This document shows positions 38,426 through 47,450 of a stretch of DNA of 64,000 nucleotides, piece after piece. The notes below the pieces were generated by a model. That model was not told the origin of the DNA and searched no databases. It saw nothing but the letters and a program-made list of their open reading frames with translations. Made by a program: the position numbers and the translations under genes. The stretch's first letter is position 1. The number at the start of each line of letters is the position of its first letter. Origin of the DNA: Nitratireductor aquimarinus (GTDB taxonomy: Bacteria > Pseudomonadota > Alphaproteobacteria > Rhizobiales > Rhizobiaceae); NCBI RefSeq assembly GCF_046773475.1, contig NZ_CP177239.1:1-64000 (forward strand). Direction: 5' to 3'.

Positions 38426-40474
38426 TTACGCCGCCTTCCCCTGCGCGTTCATTGCGGCGTCTGCCAGCCGCCCCGTAAGCTCGGCCATATGATCGAAGCT
38501 TGCGCGATAGCCCGCCACGCCTGCCGTGGCCGAGCGCAGTTCGATGATCAGGTCGCCGGTCTCCGATGCCGGGATCATCGCTTCCACCACGTCCCAGCCG
38601 TTCCAGCCGGGGCGCGCGTCAAAACCGAGGATCTGCCCGCGTCGCTGAGAGAGGATGGCGGTCACCCGCGCCGTCGCATCGGACGGCGTGTGAACCTCCA
38701 CCTTGAGGATCGGCTCCAGCAAAACAGGCGAACAGTCGCCAAGCCCTTCTTTCATGGCCAGCCTGCCGGCAAGCTGGAAGGCCATGTCGGAGGAATCGAC
38801 GCTGTGATAGGAGCCGTCTGCAAGGTTCACCGCCACATCGATGACGGGAAAGCCAAGCGGCCCGCATTTCAGATAATCGACGACGCCGGCTTCCACGGAC
38901 GGGATGTACTGCTTGGGCACCACGCCACCGGTGATCGTGTCGGTGAACTCGAAGCCCGAGCCGCGGGGCAGGGGGCGGATATCCAGAACCACATCGCCGA
39001 ACTGCCCGTGCCCGCCCGACTGCTTCTTGTGGCGGCCACGCTGGGTGGTGTTCTTGCGGATCGTCTCACGGTAGGCGACGCTGGGCGGGGCCGTGGTGAT
39101 CGGCACCTGGTATTTGCCTTCCAGCCGCTCGCGGGTGACGCGCAGGTGCATCTCGCCCTGGCCGCACAGCACCGTCTCTCCGGTTTCCTGCCGCTGTTCG
39201 AGGCCAAGTGCTGAATCTTCCTCCGCCAGCTTCTGCAGGCCGAGCGAGAGCTTTGCCTCGTCCTTTCTGTCGCCGGGCCGCACAGCCATGGAGTAGACGG
39301 GCTGAGGCGGCTCAAGCGCGATCAGCGGCGCAATCGGCGTCTTGCCGGTGGTGAGCGTATCGCCTGTCCGCACGTCGTCCAGCTTGCCGAGAGCAACCGT
39401 TTCGCCGGCCTGTGCGCTGGCGACCTTGTTCTGCTCGCGGCCAAGCAGCGTGTAGATGCCCGAGACCTTGTCGGATGCCTTCTCGTTGCGCACTTCCGTT
39501 CCGTCGGTGAGCGTGCCGCACAGCACGCGCGAGACCGAGAGCTTGCCGCCATGGGGCGTGTGGATGGTCTTCATGACCTGAAGAACCGTGTCGCCCGTCT
39601 CCTGCAGGCCAAGACGCTCGCGGGTGGCTTCGATGTCGGGTGAATCGTGCCGTATCGACTTCAGCAGCCGCAGGATGCCATTGCCCTTTTCCGCCGAGCC
39701 GATGAGAACCGGCGTAACACTGCCGTCGCGCAAATCGGCCGCCAGATCGTCGAAGATCGCATCGCGCGGCGGTTCGATCTCTTCGAGCAATTGCTCCATC
39801 AGCTTGTCGTCGTGGTCGGCCAGCGTCTCCAGCATGGAGAAGCGGGCCTCCACCTCGCGCGCCCTGTCGTCGTCGTCGATGGGCGCGATCTCGCTGCTGG
39901 CGTGTTCGCGGTAGATGTAGGCGCGCTCAAGCGCCAGATCGATGGAGCCGATGACAATGCCGTCCTTGCGCAGCGGGATCTGGCGCAGCATCAGCGGTGT
40001 GTCGCTGGTCGGCTGCAGCATCTTCAGCATGTCGCGCACGCCGAGCGTGGCATGCTCGATCTTGTTGAGAAAGATCATGCGCGGAATGCCCAGCTCGTCC
40101 AGCCGGTGGAGGGTGAGCTGAAGGGCGGCGATCTTCTTTTCGTCGGGTTCCGTCACGACGATGGCCATGTCGGCAGCCGCCAGAACGGGATCGGCCTCAT
40201 GGGCGAATTCTATCGAGCCCGGGCAGTCGACGAAGGTCATGCTCTCGCCCAGAAACTCCGTCGTGGCGATGCTCGCCTCGACGCTCATCTGGTGCTCTCT
40301 GGCCTCTGCCGAATGATCGCCGACTGTCGCGCCGGAGCCGGTCGCAGCCTGTTTCATTATGGCGCCGGTACGTTCCAGAATGGCTTCAAGAAGGGTGGTC
40401 TTACCGCTTGCAAACGGACCGACAATGGCGATGCATTTCGGTCCGCGGCTTCTTTCTCCCGAGCGTGTTCCCAT
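38426..40474 (-). CDS. Elongation factor G-like GTPase (EF-G paralogue)
   Basis: A 682-residue translational GTPase with all five EF-G domains. The P-loop is IVGPFASGKTTLLEAI, the NKxD box is NKIE, and the domain IV/V region has GGHGQFGDVVLDIRPLPRGSGFEF and SLRxx-type C-terminal blocks. The G3 box reads DCPGSIEF where EF-G has DTPGHVDF, so the catalytic switch-II histidine is replaced by serine. GTP hydrolysis or ribosome dependence may therefore differ. This paralogue type is widespread in alphaproteobacteria, with no settled role. I chose ATG 40474, with AGGAG 10 bp upstream; ATG 40516 lacks a ribosome site. Confidence 0.92.
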   Translation of the reverse strand: MGTRSGERSRGPKCIAIVGPFASGKTTLLEAILERTGAIMKQAATGSGATVGDHSAEAREHQMSVEASIATTEFLGESMTFVDCPGSIEFAHEADPVLAAADMAIVVTEPDEKKIAALQLTLHRLDELGIPRMIFLNKIEHATLGVRDMLKMLQPTSDTPLMLRQIPLRKDGIVIGSIDLALERAYIYREHASSEIAPIDDDDRAREVEARFSMLETLADHDDKLMEQLLEEIEPPRDAIFDDLAADLRDGSVTPVLIGSAEKGNGILRLLKSIRHDSPDIEATRERLGLQETGDTVLQVMKTIHTPHGGKLSVSRVLCGTLTDGTEVRNEKASDKVSGIYTLLGREQNKVASAQAGETVALGKLDDVRTGDTLTTGKTPIAPLIALEPPQPVYSMAVRPGDRKDEAKLSLGLQKLAEEDSALGLEQRQETGETVLCGQGEMHLRVTRERLEGKYQVPITTAPPSVAYRETIRKNTTQRGRHKKQSGGHGQFGDVVLDIRPLPRGSGFEFTDTITGGVVPKQYIPSVEAGVVDYLKCGPLGFPVIDVAVNLADGSYHSVDSSDMAFQLAGRLAMKEGLGDCSPVLLEPILKVEVHTPSDATARVTAILSQRRGQILGFDARPGWNGWDVVEAMIPASETGDLIIELRSATAGVAGYRASFDHMAELTGRLADAAMNAQGKAA

Positions 40475-40681
40475 GGCTGGCGGTCTCCTGTCACGCGTTT
40501 CACCCACACGTTTCATGAGCGGCGGCCGGCCTCGGCGGCCGTCGCGCGGTCGTGGCGCGTTGACGGATGATCAGGAGCATTCTGCGCCCTTGAGAAACCC
40601 GTGCGTGGCATCTGCATGCCGGAGCGCCGACGTTCTCCGTGAAAATATCGTCACACGGCTGCGTGTTTTGGGCAAGGGGCG

Positions 40682-42217
40682 TCAGGCCGAGAGAGCTAGC
40701 GCCCGACGTTCAGTGAGGCCGGGCGCTTCTCGAAAAGGGGGCAGAGGCTGCGGTTTTCCCAGATAATAGCCTTGAAAGCGATTGCAGCCGGCCGAGCGGG
40801 CCAGCCGGAACTCTTCCTCTGTTTCGATCCCCTCCGCCACGATGACGAGATCCTGAATGCGCGCGATCTGGGTGAGGGCGGAGACGAACACCTGGGCGAT
40901 GCGGTCATCGTCCAGATTGTGAATGTAGCTGCGGTCGATCTTGATCGCATCGATGGGCAGCGTCTTGATATAGTTGAAGCCGCAGTGACCCGTGCCGAAA
41001 TCGTCGAGCGCAATGTGGAAGCCCATCTCGCGCAGCCGAACGATGCGGGCGATGATCTCCGGCGTGGCGGCGGTGGCCACGGTTTCGGTAATCTCGAGAA
41101 TGAAGCGGTTGGCCTGCGCATCCGTCTCCTGCAGAACGCGGTCCAGCATGTGCACCAGACCATCACGCTTCAGCTGCTCGCCCGAGACATTGATGCTGAT
41201 GCGGTTGTCGGGGAAGCGGTGCAGATCGAGGCAGGCCCGGCGGAAAACCCATTCGCCGATCATGTCGATCAGGCTTGACCGTTCGGCAATGGGGATGAAC
41301 TCGCCCGGCGATATCATTCCGCGCACCGGGTGTCGCCACCGCACAAGCCCCTCCACGGCCGCGCGGTTTCGCTCCGTGTCGGTGATCACCTGATAGTGCA
41401 GCTCGAGTTCGTTTAGGTAGACAGCCGCCCTGAGTTCACGCTCGAGAAGTCGGCGCTGACGTTTCTCCGACAGCATGTCCGGATCGAAAACCGTCACCCT
41501 GCCGCGTCCTGCGCCCTTGCTTTCGTAAAGAGCCAGATCCGCCAGAAGTGGCAGTTCCTTGTGGCTGCTCGCGTGCTGTGGCGCGACGGCAATGCCGATG
41601 GAAGCGCTGAGCGGCACCTGATGTCCTTCGCAGGCGCGCCCGTCCTGCAGCATGGCAAGCAGCTTCTGGGCGCGCGTGCGGCAGCGGTTGAGGTCATTGC
41701 CGTACATCAGGATGGCGAACTCATCGCCGCCCAGTCGGCCAATGGCGCAGTCGGGAAAGCAATGCCGCGCGCAGGCGACCAGATGCGCAAGCGCCTCATC
41801 GCCGAACTGGTGGCCGAAACCGTCATTGAGCTGCTTGAAATGGTCGAGATCGACGAGCAGGAGCATGATGCGTCGCGGCTTGGACAGCGTGCCGATGCTT
41901 GCGCTCAGTTCGTCAAGAAAACGGCCGCGTGTGAGCGCGGTTGTCATGAGGTCGGTTTCGGTGACCCTGTGGCGCTCGGCTTCGATGCGCACGGCATCCT
42001 GAAGCTGCTGTGAAACGGTGCGTCGCAGATAGGTGAGCAGGGCCAGGCCTGCGACACTGAGCACCATGCAGGTCAGCAGCAGCCAGGTCGTGAAAGCGCT
42101 TTCCTCAGGCGGCGCAAAATAGGCGATGGCCACCATCGCCGTCGCCGAAATCAAAAGCGCTTGAACGCCGCTGTAAAACCGTTCGCCATTACGCTGCACG
42201 GTGGAGAGGATGCTCAT
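40682..42217 (-). CDS. Diguanylate cyclase/phosphodiesterase (GGDEF-EAL)
   Basis: A 511-residue membrane protein. Two transmembrane helices occupy residues about 18-60, then a GGDEF domain (intact LGGDEFAILMYG) and an EAL domain. The EAL signature reads VEGLVRWRHP, with NVSGEQL, EITETV, DDFGTGHCGF, IKIDRSYI and AEGIETEEEF, so metal and substrate residues are present. It probably both makes and degrades cyclic di-GMP, or uses GGDEF as a GTP sensor. No periplasmic sensory domain is seen. It is a single gene; a strong hairpin (42290-42321) separates it from aatA upstream. Confidence 0.93.
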   Translation of the reverse strand: MSILSTVQRNGERFYSGVQALLISATAMVAIAYFAPPEESAFTTWLLLTCMVLSVAGLALLTYLRRTVSQQLQDAVRIEAERHRVTETDLMTTALTRGRFLDELSASIGTLSKPRRIMLLLVDLDHFKQLNDGFGHQFGDEALAHLVACARHCFPDCAIGRLGGDEFAILMYGNDLNRCRTRAQKLLAMLQDGRACEGHQVPLSASIGIAVAPQHASSHKELPLLADLALYESKGAGRGRVTVFDPDMLSEKRQRRLLERELRAAVYLNELELHYQVITDTERNRAAVEGLVRWRHPVRGMISPGEFIPIAERSSLIDMIGEWVFRRACLDLHRFPDNRISINVSGEQLKRDGLVHMLDRVLQETDAQANRFILEITETVATAATPEIIARIVRLREMGFHIALDDFGTGHCGFNYIKTLPIDAIKIDRSYIHNLDDDRIAQVFVSALTQIARIQDLVIVAEGIETEEEFRLARSAGCNRFQGYYLGKPQPLPPFREAPGLTERRALALSA

Positions 42218-42289
42218 GCCCCCGCTTTCTCCCCAAGGCCCCTGGAGACGGAGAGAACAATACGAAACTCTAAGGGGGCGTTAAGAATG

Positions 42290-42321
42290 TTGCGCGGCAA
42301 AAAAGATATTTTGCCGCGCAA
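42290..42321. terminator. Hairpin terminator downstream of aatA
   Basis: TTGCGCGGCAAAA, loop AAGATA, TTTTGCCGCGCAA: a perfect 13-bp stem 22 bp past the aatA stop on the minus strand. A/T-rich stem ends make it a plausible bidirectional terminator. Confidence 0.8.
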
Positions 42322-42342
42322 TCAAAACACCCCCTAAGGCAA

Positions 42343-43545
42343 TTACTTCAGCGATGCGGTGAAGCGCTGAATCCGGTTGCAGGCTTCTTCAAGAAGCTCT
42401 TCCGACGTGGCGTAGGAAATGCGGAAGTTCGGGCCAAGACCAAAGGCCGAACCATGCACCACTGCAACGCCCTCGGCTTCCAGAAGCTCGGACACGAAGT
42501 CTTCGTCGGTCTCGATGACCTTGCCCGAAGGCGCGGTCTTGCCGATCAGCTCGGCGCAGGACGGATAGACGTAGAATGCGCCTTCCGGCACCGGGCAGTT
42601 GATGCCCTTCGCCTGGTTGAGCATGGAAACCACCAGATCGCGGCGGCCCTGGAAGATCGCCTTGTTTTTGGTGATGAAGTCCTGCGGACCGTTGAGCGCC
42701 TCGACGGCGGCCCACTGTGCGATGCTGCATGCGCCCGAGGTCTGCTGACCCTGGATCATGTCCATGGCCTTGATGAGCTCGATGGGGCCGGCCGCATAGC
42801 CGATGCGCCAGCCGGTCATGGCATAGGCCTTGGAGACGCCGTTCATGGTCAGCGTGCGGTCATAGAGCTTCGGCTCCACCTCGGCGATGGTGAAGAATTT
42901 GAAGTCGCCATAGGTGAGGTGCTCATACATGTCGTCCGTCAGCACCCACACATGCGGATGCGCCATGAGCACGTCGGCGAGCGCCTTGAGCTCGGCTTCG
43001 GTGTAGGCTGCGCCCGACGGGTTGGACGGCGAGTTCATGATCAGCCATTTGGTCTTCGGCGTGATGGCTTTTTCAAGCGCATCCGGGGTCAGCTTGAAGC
43101 CGTTGTCGATGCTGGTCTCGGCGAAGACGGGCGTGCCGCCGCAGATGGAAACCATCTCGGGATAGCTGACCCAATAAGGGCTCGGGATGACAACTTCATC
43201 GCCGGGATTGAGCGTCGCCATCATGGCGTTGAATAGGATCTGCTTGCCACCGGTGGCGACGATGGTCTGCTTCCAGTCATAGTCGAGATTGTTCTCGCGC
43301 TTGAACTTGGCGGCAATCGCCTCGCGCAGCGGCTGGATGCCGGAGACCGGCGTGTATTTCGTTTCGCCGCGATTGATCGCGTCGATGGCTGCATTCTTCA
43401 CATTGTCCGGCGTGTCGAAATCCGGCTCGCCTGCGCCAAGACCGATAACGTCGCGGCCCTGCGTTTTCAGTTCGCGCGCTTTCTGGGAAACCGCGATGGT
43501 AGCGGAGGGTTTTACGCGTGAAAGGGCATCGGCAAGGAAAGCCAT
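42343..43545 (-). CDS. aatA: Aspartate aminotransferase (class I, AatA-like)
   Basis: A 400-residue PLP-dependent class I aminotransferase of the Rhizobium/Thermus type. GLGAGEPDFDTPDNVK and IVATGGKQILFNAMMATL open it, NSPSNPSGAAY follows, and the PLP lysine lies in NGVSKAYAMTGWRIGYAAG. It interconverts aspartate and 2-oxoglutarate with oxaloacetate and glutamate; some members also use prephenate. The start is ATG 43545. It is monocistronic, divergent from the EAL gene with a 182-bp gap. Confidence 0.94.
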   Translation of the reverse strand: MAFLADALSRVKPSATIAVSQKARELKTQGRDVIGLGAGEPDFDTPDNVKNAAIDAINRGETKYTPVSGIQPLREAIAAKFKRENNLDYDWKQTIVATGGKQILFNAMMATLNPGDEVVIPSPYWVSYPEMVSICGGTPVFAETSIDNGFKLTPDALEKAITPKTKWLIMNSPSNPSGAAYTEAELKALADVLMAHPHVWVLTDDMYEHLTYGDFKFFTIAEVEPKLYDRTLTMNGVSKAYAMTGWRIGYAAGPIELIKAMDMIQGQQTSGACSIAQWAAVEALNGPQDFITKNKAIFQGRRDLVVSMLNQAKGINCPVPEGAFYVYPSCAELIGKTAPSGKVIETDEDFVSELLEAEGVAVVHGSAFGLGPNFRISYATSEELLEEACNRIQRFTASLK

Positions 43546-43727
43546 AATGGAAGACTCCGGTTCCTGTGAGATTTTACGCTGAGGATCAGCGTTTCCCTTC
43601 TTGTCCGATCACGAGCAAAATCGCAAGCCGCCAGCGAATTTGCAGCGTTAAACCAGTCGTTAACCGCGAATAAAGGCTGGGGTGCCATTCTGCCGGGATT
43701 GAATGACGACTTGCAAGGAAGCGCAGA

Positions 43728-44648
43728 ATGTCGCGCAGCATCGGCCTGGCCCACATCGTCCGACAGGCGGACGCAAGTGCAGTGGGTGTCTGGGGTGGCT
43801 ACACATTAAGAACCGCCTTCCAGCCGATCTTCTCCTTTCGCGGTGGACGACTTCTGGTGAGCGCCTATGAGGGGCTGTTGCGCCCTTTTCGCGATGGCCA
43901 GCCCGTGGGGCCGGGCATTTTCTTCTCCAGCATACCCGAAGTCGACCGTTTTCACGTGGAGACGCTGGCGCGAACCGTGCATCTTCTGAATGCCGGTGTA
44001 TGCCTGAACCGGGGGGCTTCCCTGTTCGTCAATTTCGACCCGTCGCATTTCGTGGATGCTGCTTCTGCGACAATCGCCCTGCGGGACATTCAGACAGTGC
44101 TGGCCGAGGCAGGCGTCGAGCCGCACCGCGTGGTCTGTGAGATCACCGAGCAGGAAACCGGTTCCGATGCGTCCCTGCTTGAGTTTGTGCGCGCCCTGAA
44201 AGGCTTTGGTTACCGCGTGGCGGTGGACGATTACGGCGCCGACAATTCCGACATGAAGCGGATTGAGGCTCTGGGACCGGACATCGTGAAGTTCGACGGG
44301 GCGTGGACGGCGCGCCTGCTCGCTTCCGCCTCCGGCGTCAGCCTGCTCACCGACATGGTCAGCGCGTTTTCCGAAAAAGGCATTCGCACGGTTTTCGAAG
44401 GCATCGAAAACGGCGAGCAGCTTCAGCTGGCCGAGCGCTGTGGTGTTTCGATGGTGCAGGGTTTTGCGCTGGCGAAACCGCAGCTTGCGCCGGGTGCGTT
44501 CGATGAATTCGAAGTTGCGCGCGAGACTGCGCGCAAGGAAATCCTTTCCAATGCAGCGGCCCGTCTGGAGCGGAGCAAGCCAGCGGACGACACTTCGTCT
44601 GCGCCTGCTGCGCGTGCAAGGCGCACATTTGGCCGGCGCGGAGCGTAA
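43728..44648 (+). CDS. EAL-domain phosphodiesterase (catalytic-looking)
   Basis: A 306-residue stand-alone EAL protein without membrane segments. The signature is YEGLLRPF (ExLxR), with SLFVNFDPSHF, CEITEQETG, VAVDDYGADNSD, PDIVKFDG and FEGIENGEQ. So the metal-binding Glu, Asn, Glu, Asp pair and Lys needed to cleave cyclic di-GMP are all visible. VQGFALAKPQ is the typical end. The C-terminal 40 residues are basic and disordered. It is followed 4 bp later by a degenerate EAL paralogue, so the two are cotranscribed and may form a heterodimer. Confidence 0.9.
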   Translation: MSRSIGLAHIVRQADASAVGVWGGYTLRTAFQPIFSFRGGRLLVSAYEGLLRPFRDGQPVGPGIFFSSIPEVDRFHVETLARTVHLLNAGVCLNRGASLFVNFDPSHFVDAASATIALRDIQTVLAEAGVEPHRVVCEITEQETGSDASLLEFVRALKGFGYRVAVDDYGADNSDMKRIEALGPDIVKFDGAWTARLLASASGVSLLTDMVSAFSEKGIRTVFEGIENGEQLQLAERCGVSMVQGFALAKPQLAPGAFDEFEVARETARKEILSNAAARLERSKPADDTSSAPAARARRTFGRRGA

Positions 44649-44652
44649 TGTC

Positions 44653-45504
44653 ATGGGAGCCGTGACTGTCCCCGGCGCGCCTGCCGGATCCATCATCGCC
44701 GACGAAATCGGTCTGGAGACAGGATTCCATGGAGCCTACCGGCTGAAATCCTTTTATCAGCCGGTCTTCCGTGTCTCCGGCGAGAGCCTTGAGCCGGAGG
44801 CGCTGGATGCCTGCGCAAAGCCAATGCTCGATGGACAGTCCGTCGAGACAGAAATGTTCCTGCTGTCGGTCGCCCCGGAGCGCGAGCGGCAGGTGCGAAC
44901 ACTTTGCAGTCTCCTGCACATTGGAAACTGCCACCAGATGCGTGAGGACGGTCTGTCGCTGCATCTGGGGTTCGACACAGAGCGGCAGAGCGACGCGGAT
45001 GCGATGAGCCATCTTGCCTTCATGCTCGCGCGGCTTGCGCAGACCGGCGTTGCGCCTCAGGCGCTTGTCTGCGGTTTCCGGGCTGCTCCGGATCCGCTGG
45101 CAGAAGTGTCGGAGCGCCTTCTGGAGACGATGCGCAGCAGCGGTGTGCGCCTTTCGGTCGATGGTTTCGGACCGGGGCAGAGCGCGCTTGAGCGCGTCGA
45201 GAAGCTGCGGCCTGAAATCGTCAAGATTGATGGGGGCTGGTTCCGCCGGATCGCGCCCGTTGCGCCTGCCAGACGCCTCCTTGCAAAGCTCGTGGAAGGG
45301 CTGAAGCGGCAGGGAGCCAGCGTTCTTGTGAAGGGTGTGGAGACACCCCCGCAGCTCGAAGCGGCGCTGGATGCCGGGGCAGATCTGGTGCAGGGCGATC
45401 TGCTTGCAAGGCGGGCAATGGCCGGGTCGGTGCAGGAGCTTGGCCCACTCGAAATCGACCGCTTTTTCCGGGATCCTGAAAAGGTTGTCGTTTCATTGCG
45501 TTAG
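44653..45504 (+). CDS. Degenerate EAL-domain protein
   Basis: A 283-residue EAL paralogue lacking catalytic residues. FYQPVFRVSGESLEPEALDACAKP lacks ExLxR, NFDPS reads LGFDTE, DDYG reads VDGFGPGQS, and the last Glu motif reads VKGVETPPQ; only VKIDGGW keeps the lysine. It should not hydrolyse cyclic di-GMP, but could bind it or regulate the active partner. The frame is open to 44440 inside the upstream gene; ATG 44653, 4 bp after that stop, is the sensible start. A repeat-type hairpin begins at its stop codon. Confidence 0.85.
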   Translation: MGAVTVPGAPAGSIIADEIGLETGFHGAYRLKSFYQPVFRVSGESLEPEALDACAKPMLDGQSVETEMFLLSVAPERERQVRTLCSLLHIGNCHQMREDGLSLHLGFDTERQSDADAMSHLAFMLARLAQTGVAPQALVCGFRAAPDPLAEVSERLLETMRSSGVRLSVDGFGPGQSALERVEKLRPEIVKIDGGWFRRIAPVAPARRLLAKLVEGLKRQGASVLVKGVETPPQLEAALDAGADLVQGDLLARRAMAGSVQELGPLEIDRFFRDPEKVVVSLR

Positions 45505-45506
45505 AG

Positions 45507-45548
45507 CATCGGGCCGAAAAGTGGAATCCGGTTTTCGGCGCCCCGATG
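45507..45548 (+). terminator. Repeat-derived hairpin after EAL pair
   Basis: CATCGGG-CCGAAAA pairs with TTTTCGG-(3-base bulge)-CCCGATG around an 11-base loop. The sequence GAGCATCGGGCCGAAAAG matches the left end of the dispersed element, and the element starts within the TAG stop. It probably doubles as a transcript 3' end. Confidence 0.65.
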
Positions 45549-45638
45549 TTCCATCACGCGCCTGTATCGTTCCTCGGCTTCCAGAGAAGCGACCGGCGAT
45601 CCAGGCCCGGCTTGTACCGCGCCTGTAACTGAGAGCAG

Positions 45639-46127
45639 CTACGCGCCTGCCTTGTCTCTTGCCGGCGGTGCATCGTAGGCTTCGTTCTCGCCATAGGCGG
45701 CGGTGGCCGATGCCAGATCCGTCGTGCCTTCCCGATGGTTCTGCATCAGCACGATGCTTTCTGATGCCTCCGGTTTTGCAATGCGCGAGAGCATGGAGGC
45801 AAACTGTTCGTTTCTCTGCACCTCGACTGCGGCACGTCTTGCCCATGCTTCAACAGCTATGTCGTCATCGGCCTTTGCCGGTGCGAAGTTTCCGGAACTC
45901 GCCTGATATGTGGAGGGGCCGCCGCGCGCATGTGACGCCGCCGCTGGCTGCGCGCCCGGTCTTGCGCCTGATGCCGGTATGCCGGACGTGTCCGCCGCCG
46001 CCGGCGACTGGCTGGTTCCACCCTGTGCTGGCGTGGCGGAAGACGGTTCGGAAGTGGAGGGCGCGGGGGCCGGTGGCCTGGAGGTGTGTCCGCCAATCAG
46101 CGGCAGATTCAAGATATTGCCGAGCAA
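45639..46127 (-). CDS. Pro/Ala/Ser-rich hypothetical protein
   Basis: A 162-residue protein that I do not recognise. The first 85 residues are a Pro/Ala/Ser/Gly-rich, probably disordered segment. The last 75 contain a helix, DDDIAVEAWARRAAVEVQRNEQFASML, quoted here in part (IAVEAWARRAAVEVQRN), and ESIVLMQNHREGTT. The start is a TTG at 46127, giving MLGNILNLPLIGG; no better start exists. Opposite-strand frames of similar size overlap it but are low-complexity mirror frames. Coding status is moderate. Confidence 0.5.
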   Translation of the reverse strand: MLGNILNLPLIGGHTSRPPAPAPSTSEPSSATPAQGGTSQSPAAADTSGIPASGARPGAQPAAASHARGGPSTYQASSGNFAPAKADDDIAVEAWARRAAVEVQRNEQFASMLSRIAKPEASESIVLMQNHREGTTDLASATAAYGENEAYDAPPARDKAGA

Positions 46128-46242
46128 CAGGGTCTATCCTCTTTTCTGGTCGATGCGTTTGGGCGGCTGGTTGCGCCCGTTGTTCTCTTGCTACCAGAGG
46201 AGGATTTTGAAACCGTGTCTGCCTTCTCTACAATTTGATGAA

Positions 46243-46264
46243 AAAGCCCTTCTTTCAGGGCTTT
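46243..46264 (-). terminator. Intrinsic terminator of small hypothetical gene
   Basis: AAAGCCCT, loop TCTTTC, AGGGCTTT on the plus strand; on the minus strand the stem is followed by a TTTTT run. It lies 9 bp past the stop of the gene at 46273-46530. Confidence 0.82.
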
Positions 46265-46272
46265 CCTGTTGT

Positions 46273-46530
46273 TCAGGCCGCTGCCTGAGAGTCAATATCC
46301 GGACGCTGGCTCGAAGCGCTTCCGGCTTTTGCTGCATTCGTGCTGGCATGTTTGCGCACGACACGCAGGACGGCATTCAAGAGGTCAACGTCGATGTAAT
46401 ACAGCTGGGAGAGCTCGGCGGGGACCTGATCGAGCTTTATGCCGCTGGACAGGAGGCGTTTGACCTCCGCAACCATCTCGGAAGGTTCGGTCAGGCGGTC
46501 CTTGATACCGTTGTCGGTTGAATGGCGCAT
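46273..46530 (-). CDS. Small hypothetical helical protein
   Basis: An 85-residue protein of unknown family. MRHSTDNGIKDRLTEPSEMV, EVKRLLSSGIKLDQVPAELS and YYIDVDLLNAVLRVVRKHA form a compact three-helix pattern, and the tail is Ala/Ser-rich. The frame is open to 46707, but ATG 46530 starts the ordered part. A good intrinsic terminator follows it, which supports a real transcript. The upstream region (46531-46700) is AT-rich enough for a promoter. Confidence 0.68.
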   Translation of the reverse strand: MRHSTDNGIKDRLTEPSEMVAEVKRLLSSGIKLDQVPAELSQLYYIDVDLLNAVLRVVRKHASTNAAKAGSASSQRPDIDSQAAA

Positions 46531-46739
46531 GGAATTCTCGTCGGTTTGAATGACACTGACGCAAAAGAGACCCAACGCTGAACAAGAATACCGCCAAGAA
46601 ATCGACCGATTGGCGGCAAGATTGTGGCTGTCCCCACTAACCACCGGGACCGCCAGAATCGCTGTAATTATGCGCGACCTGTGTTTGTGCGCAAGAGCAA
46701 GATTCAACCAGAGGCTAGGGCCCTGACCCTGGAGCCCGG

Positions 46740-47294
46740 CTAGAACGAGAATGACGCCTGGGCTGGCTCCGCATTCGGAGAGCGGGCGTTCTCCATGGCC
46801 AACATCTTCTGCTTGGTGGCGATGCCGCCATGAGCCGAAAATCCGCCGATCTTGCCACCGGCTGCCAGAACACGATGGCAGGGTATGATGAGCGGCATGG
46901 GATTACGCCCCATGGCTGCGCCCGTTTCTCGGGTGGCCCTGGGAAAGCCGACGCTCTCGCAAAGCGCGCCATAGGTCGTGGTCTCGCCATAGGCGAGCCT
47001 TCGCATGGCCGTGTAGAGCGTGCGGTGAAACGGGCTGATGCCCGAGAGATCGAGGGTAAACCCGGAAAAATCCTCTTCGCTTCCTGCGAAGTAGCGCTGC
47101 GTTGCCGCCACAAGCCCGGCCATCGCGCCGGATGGGGTGGAAGTCGCGGCATCCGGCAGCCGGGCTTTCAGCTGCTGCTCAACCGCGTCAGGCTCTGGCG
47201 TTGGCAGGACAAAGCGCACGAGGCCGGCATCGCTCCAGCCCGCGCCGCAAAAGCCGAAGGCGGTTTCAAACACATGATGGCCGGGCACGGACAT
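46740..47294 (-). CDS. ogt: Methylated-DNA-protein cysteine methyltransferase
   Basis: A 184-residue O6-alkylguanine transferase. The acceptor motif is PMPLIIPCHRVLAAGG with Cys in PCHRV, the helix-turn-helix arginine-finger region is TTYGALCESVGFPRATRETGAAM, and HGGIATKQKMLAMENA follows. It removes alkyl groups from guanine O6 by suicide transfer. The N-terminal half is of the short Ogt type, with no Ada regulatory domain. I chose ATG 47294; the frame is open to 47873. It is divergent from the lytic transglycosylase with a 156-bp gap. Confidence 0.94.
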   Translation of the reverse strand: MSVPGHHVFETAFGFCGAGWSDAGLVRFVLPTPEPDAVEQQLKARLPDAATSTPSGAMAGLVAATQRYFAGSEEDFSGFTLDLSGISPFHRTLYTAMRRLAYGETTTYGALCESVGFPRATRETGAAMGRNPMPLIIPCHRVLAAGGKIGGFSAHGGIATKQKMLAMENARSPNAEPAQASFSF

Positions 47295-47450
47295 GGCGCT
47301 TCCATTCCGATCGTTTCGCGGCCCAGCTCTAACATGGATACATTCTGGCACGAAGAGTGAACGAAGGGTCACCTGACAAATGATTGCCTTACCCAAGGTT
47401 GCGCGATAGAAGGCGCGCGGGTGGGGACTCGTTGATCGAAGGAATGCGCC

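Noticed and set aside
43646..43664. TTAA-N8-TTAA before the EAL gene
   Set aside because: Spacing is 8, not 7, and flanks do not match CtrA.
44440..44652. Extended N-terminus of the degenerate EAL protein
   Set aside because: This Arg-rich stretch lies wholly inside the upstream EAL gene in another frame; the start after its stop codon is preferred.
45910..46521. A 203-codon plus frame across two small minus-strand genes
   Set aside because: It crosses an intrinsic terminator for the minus strand and has low-complexity Gly/Ala/Pro composition; the minus-strand readings are better.
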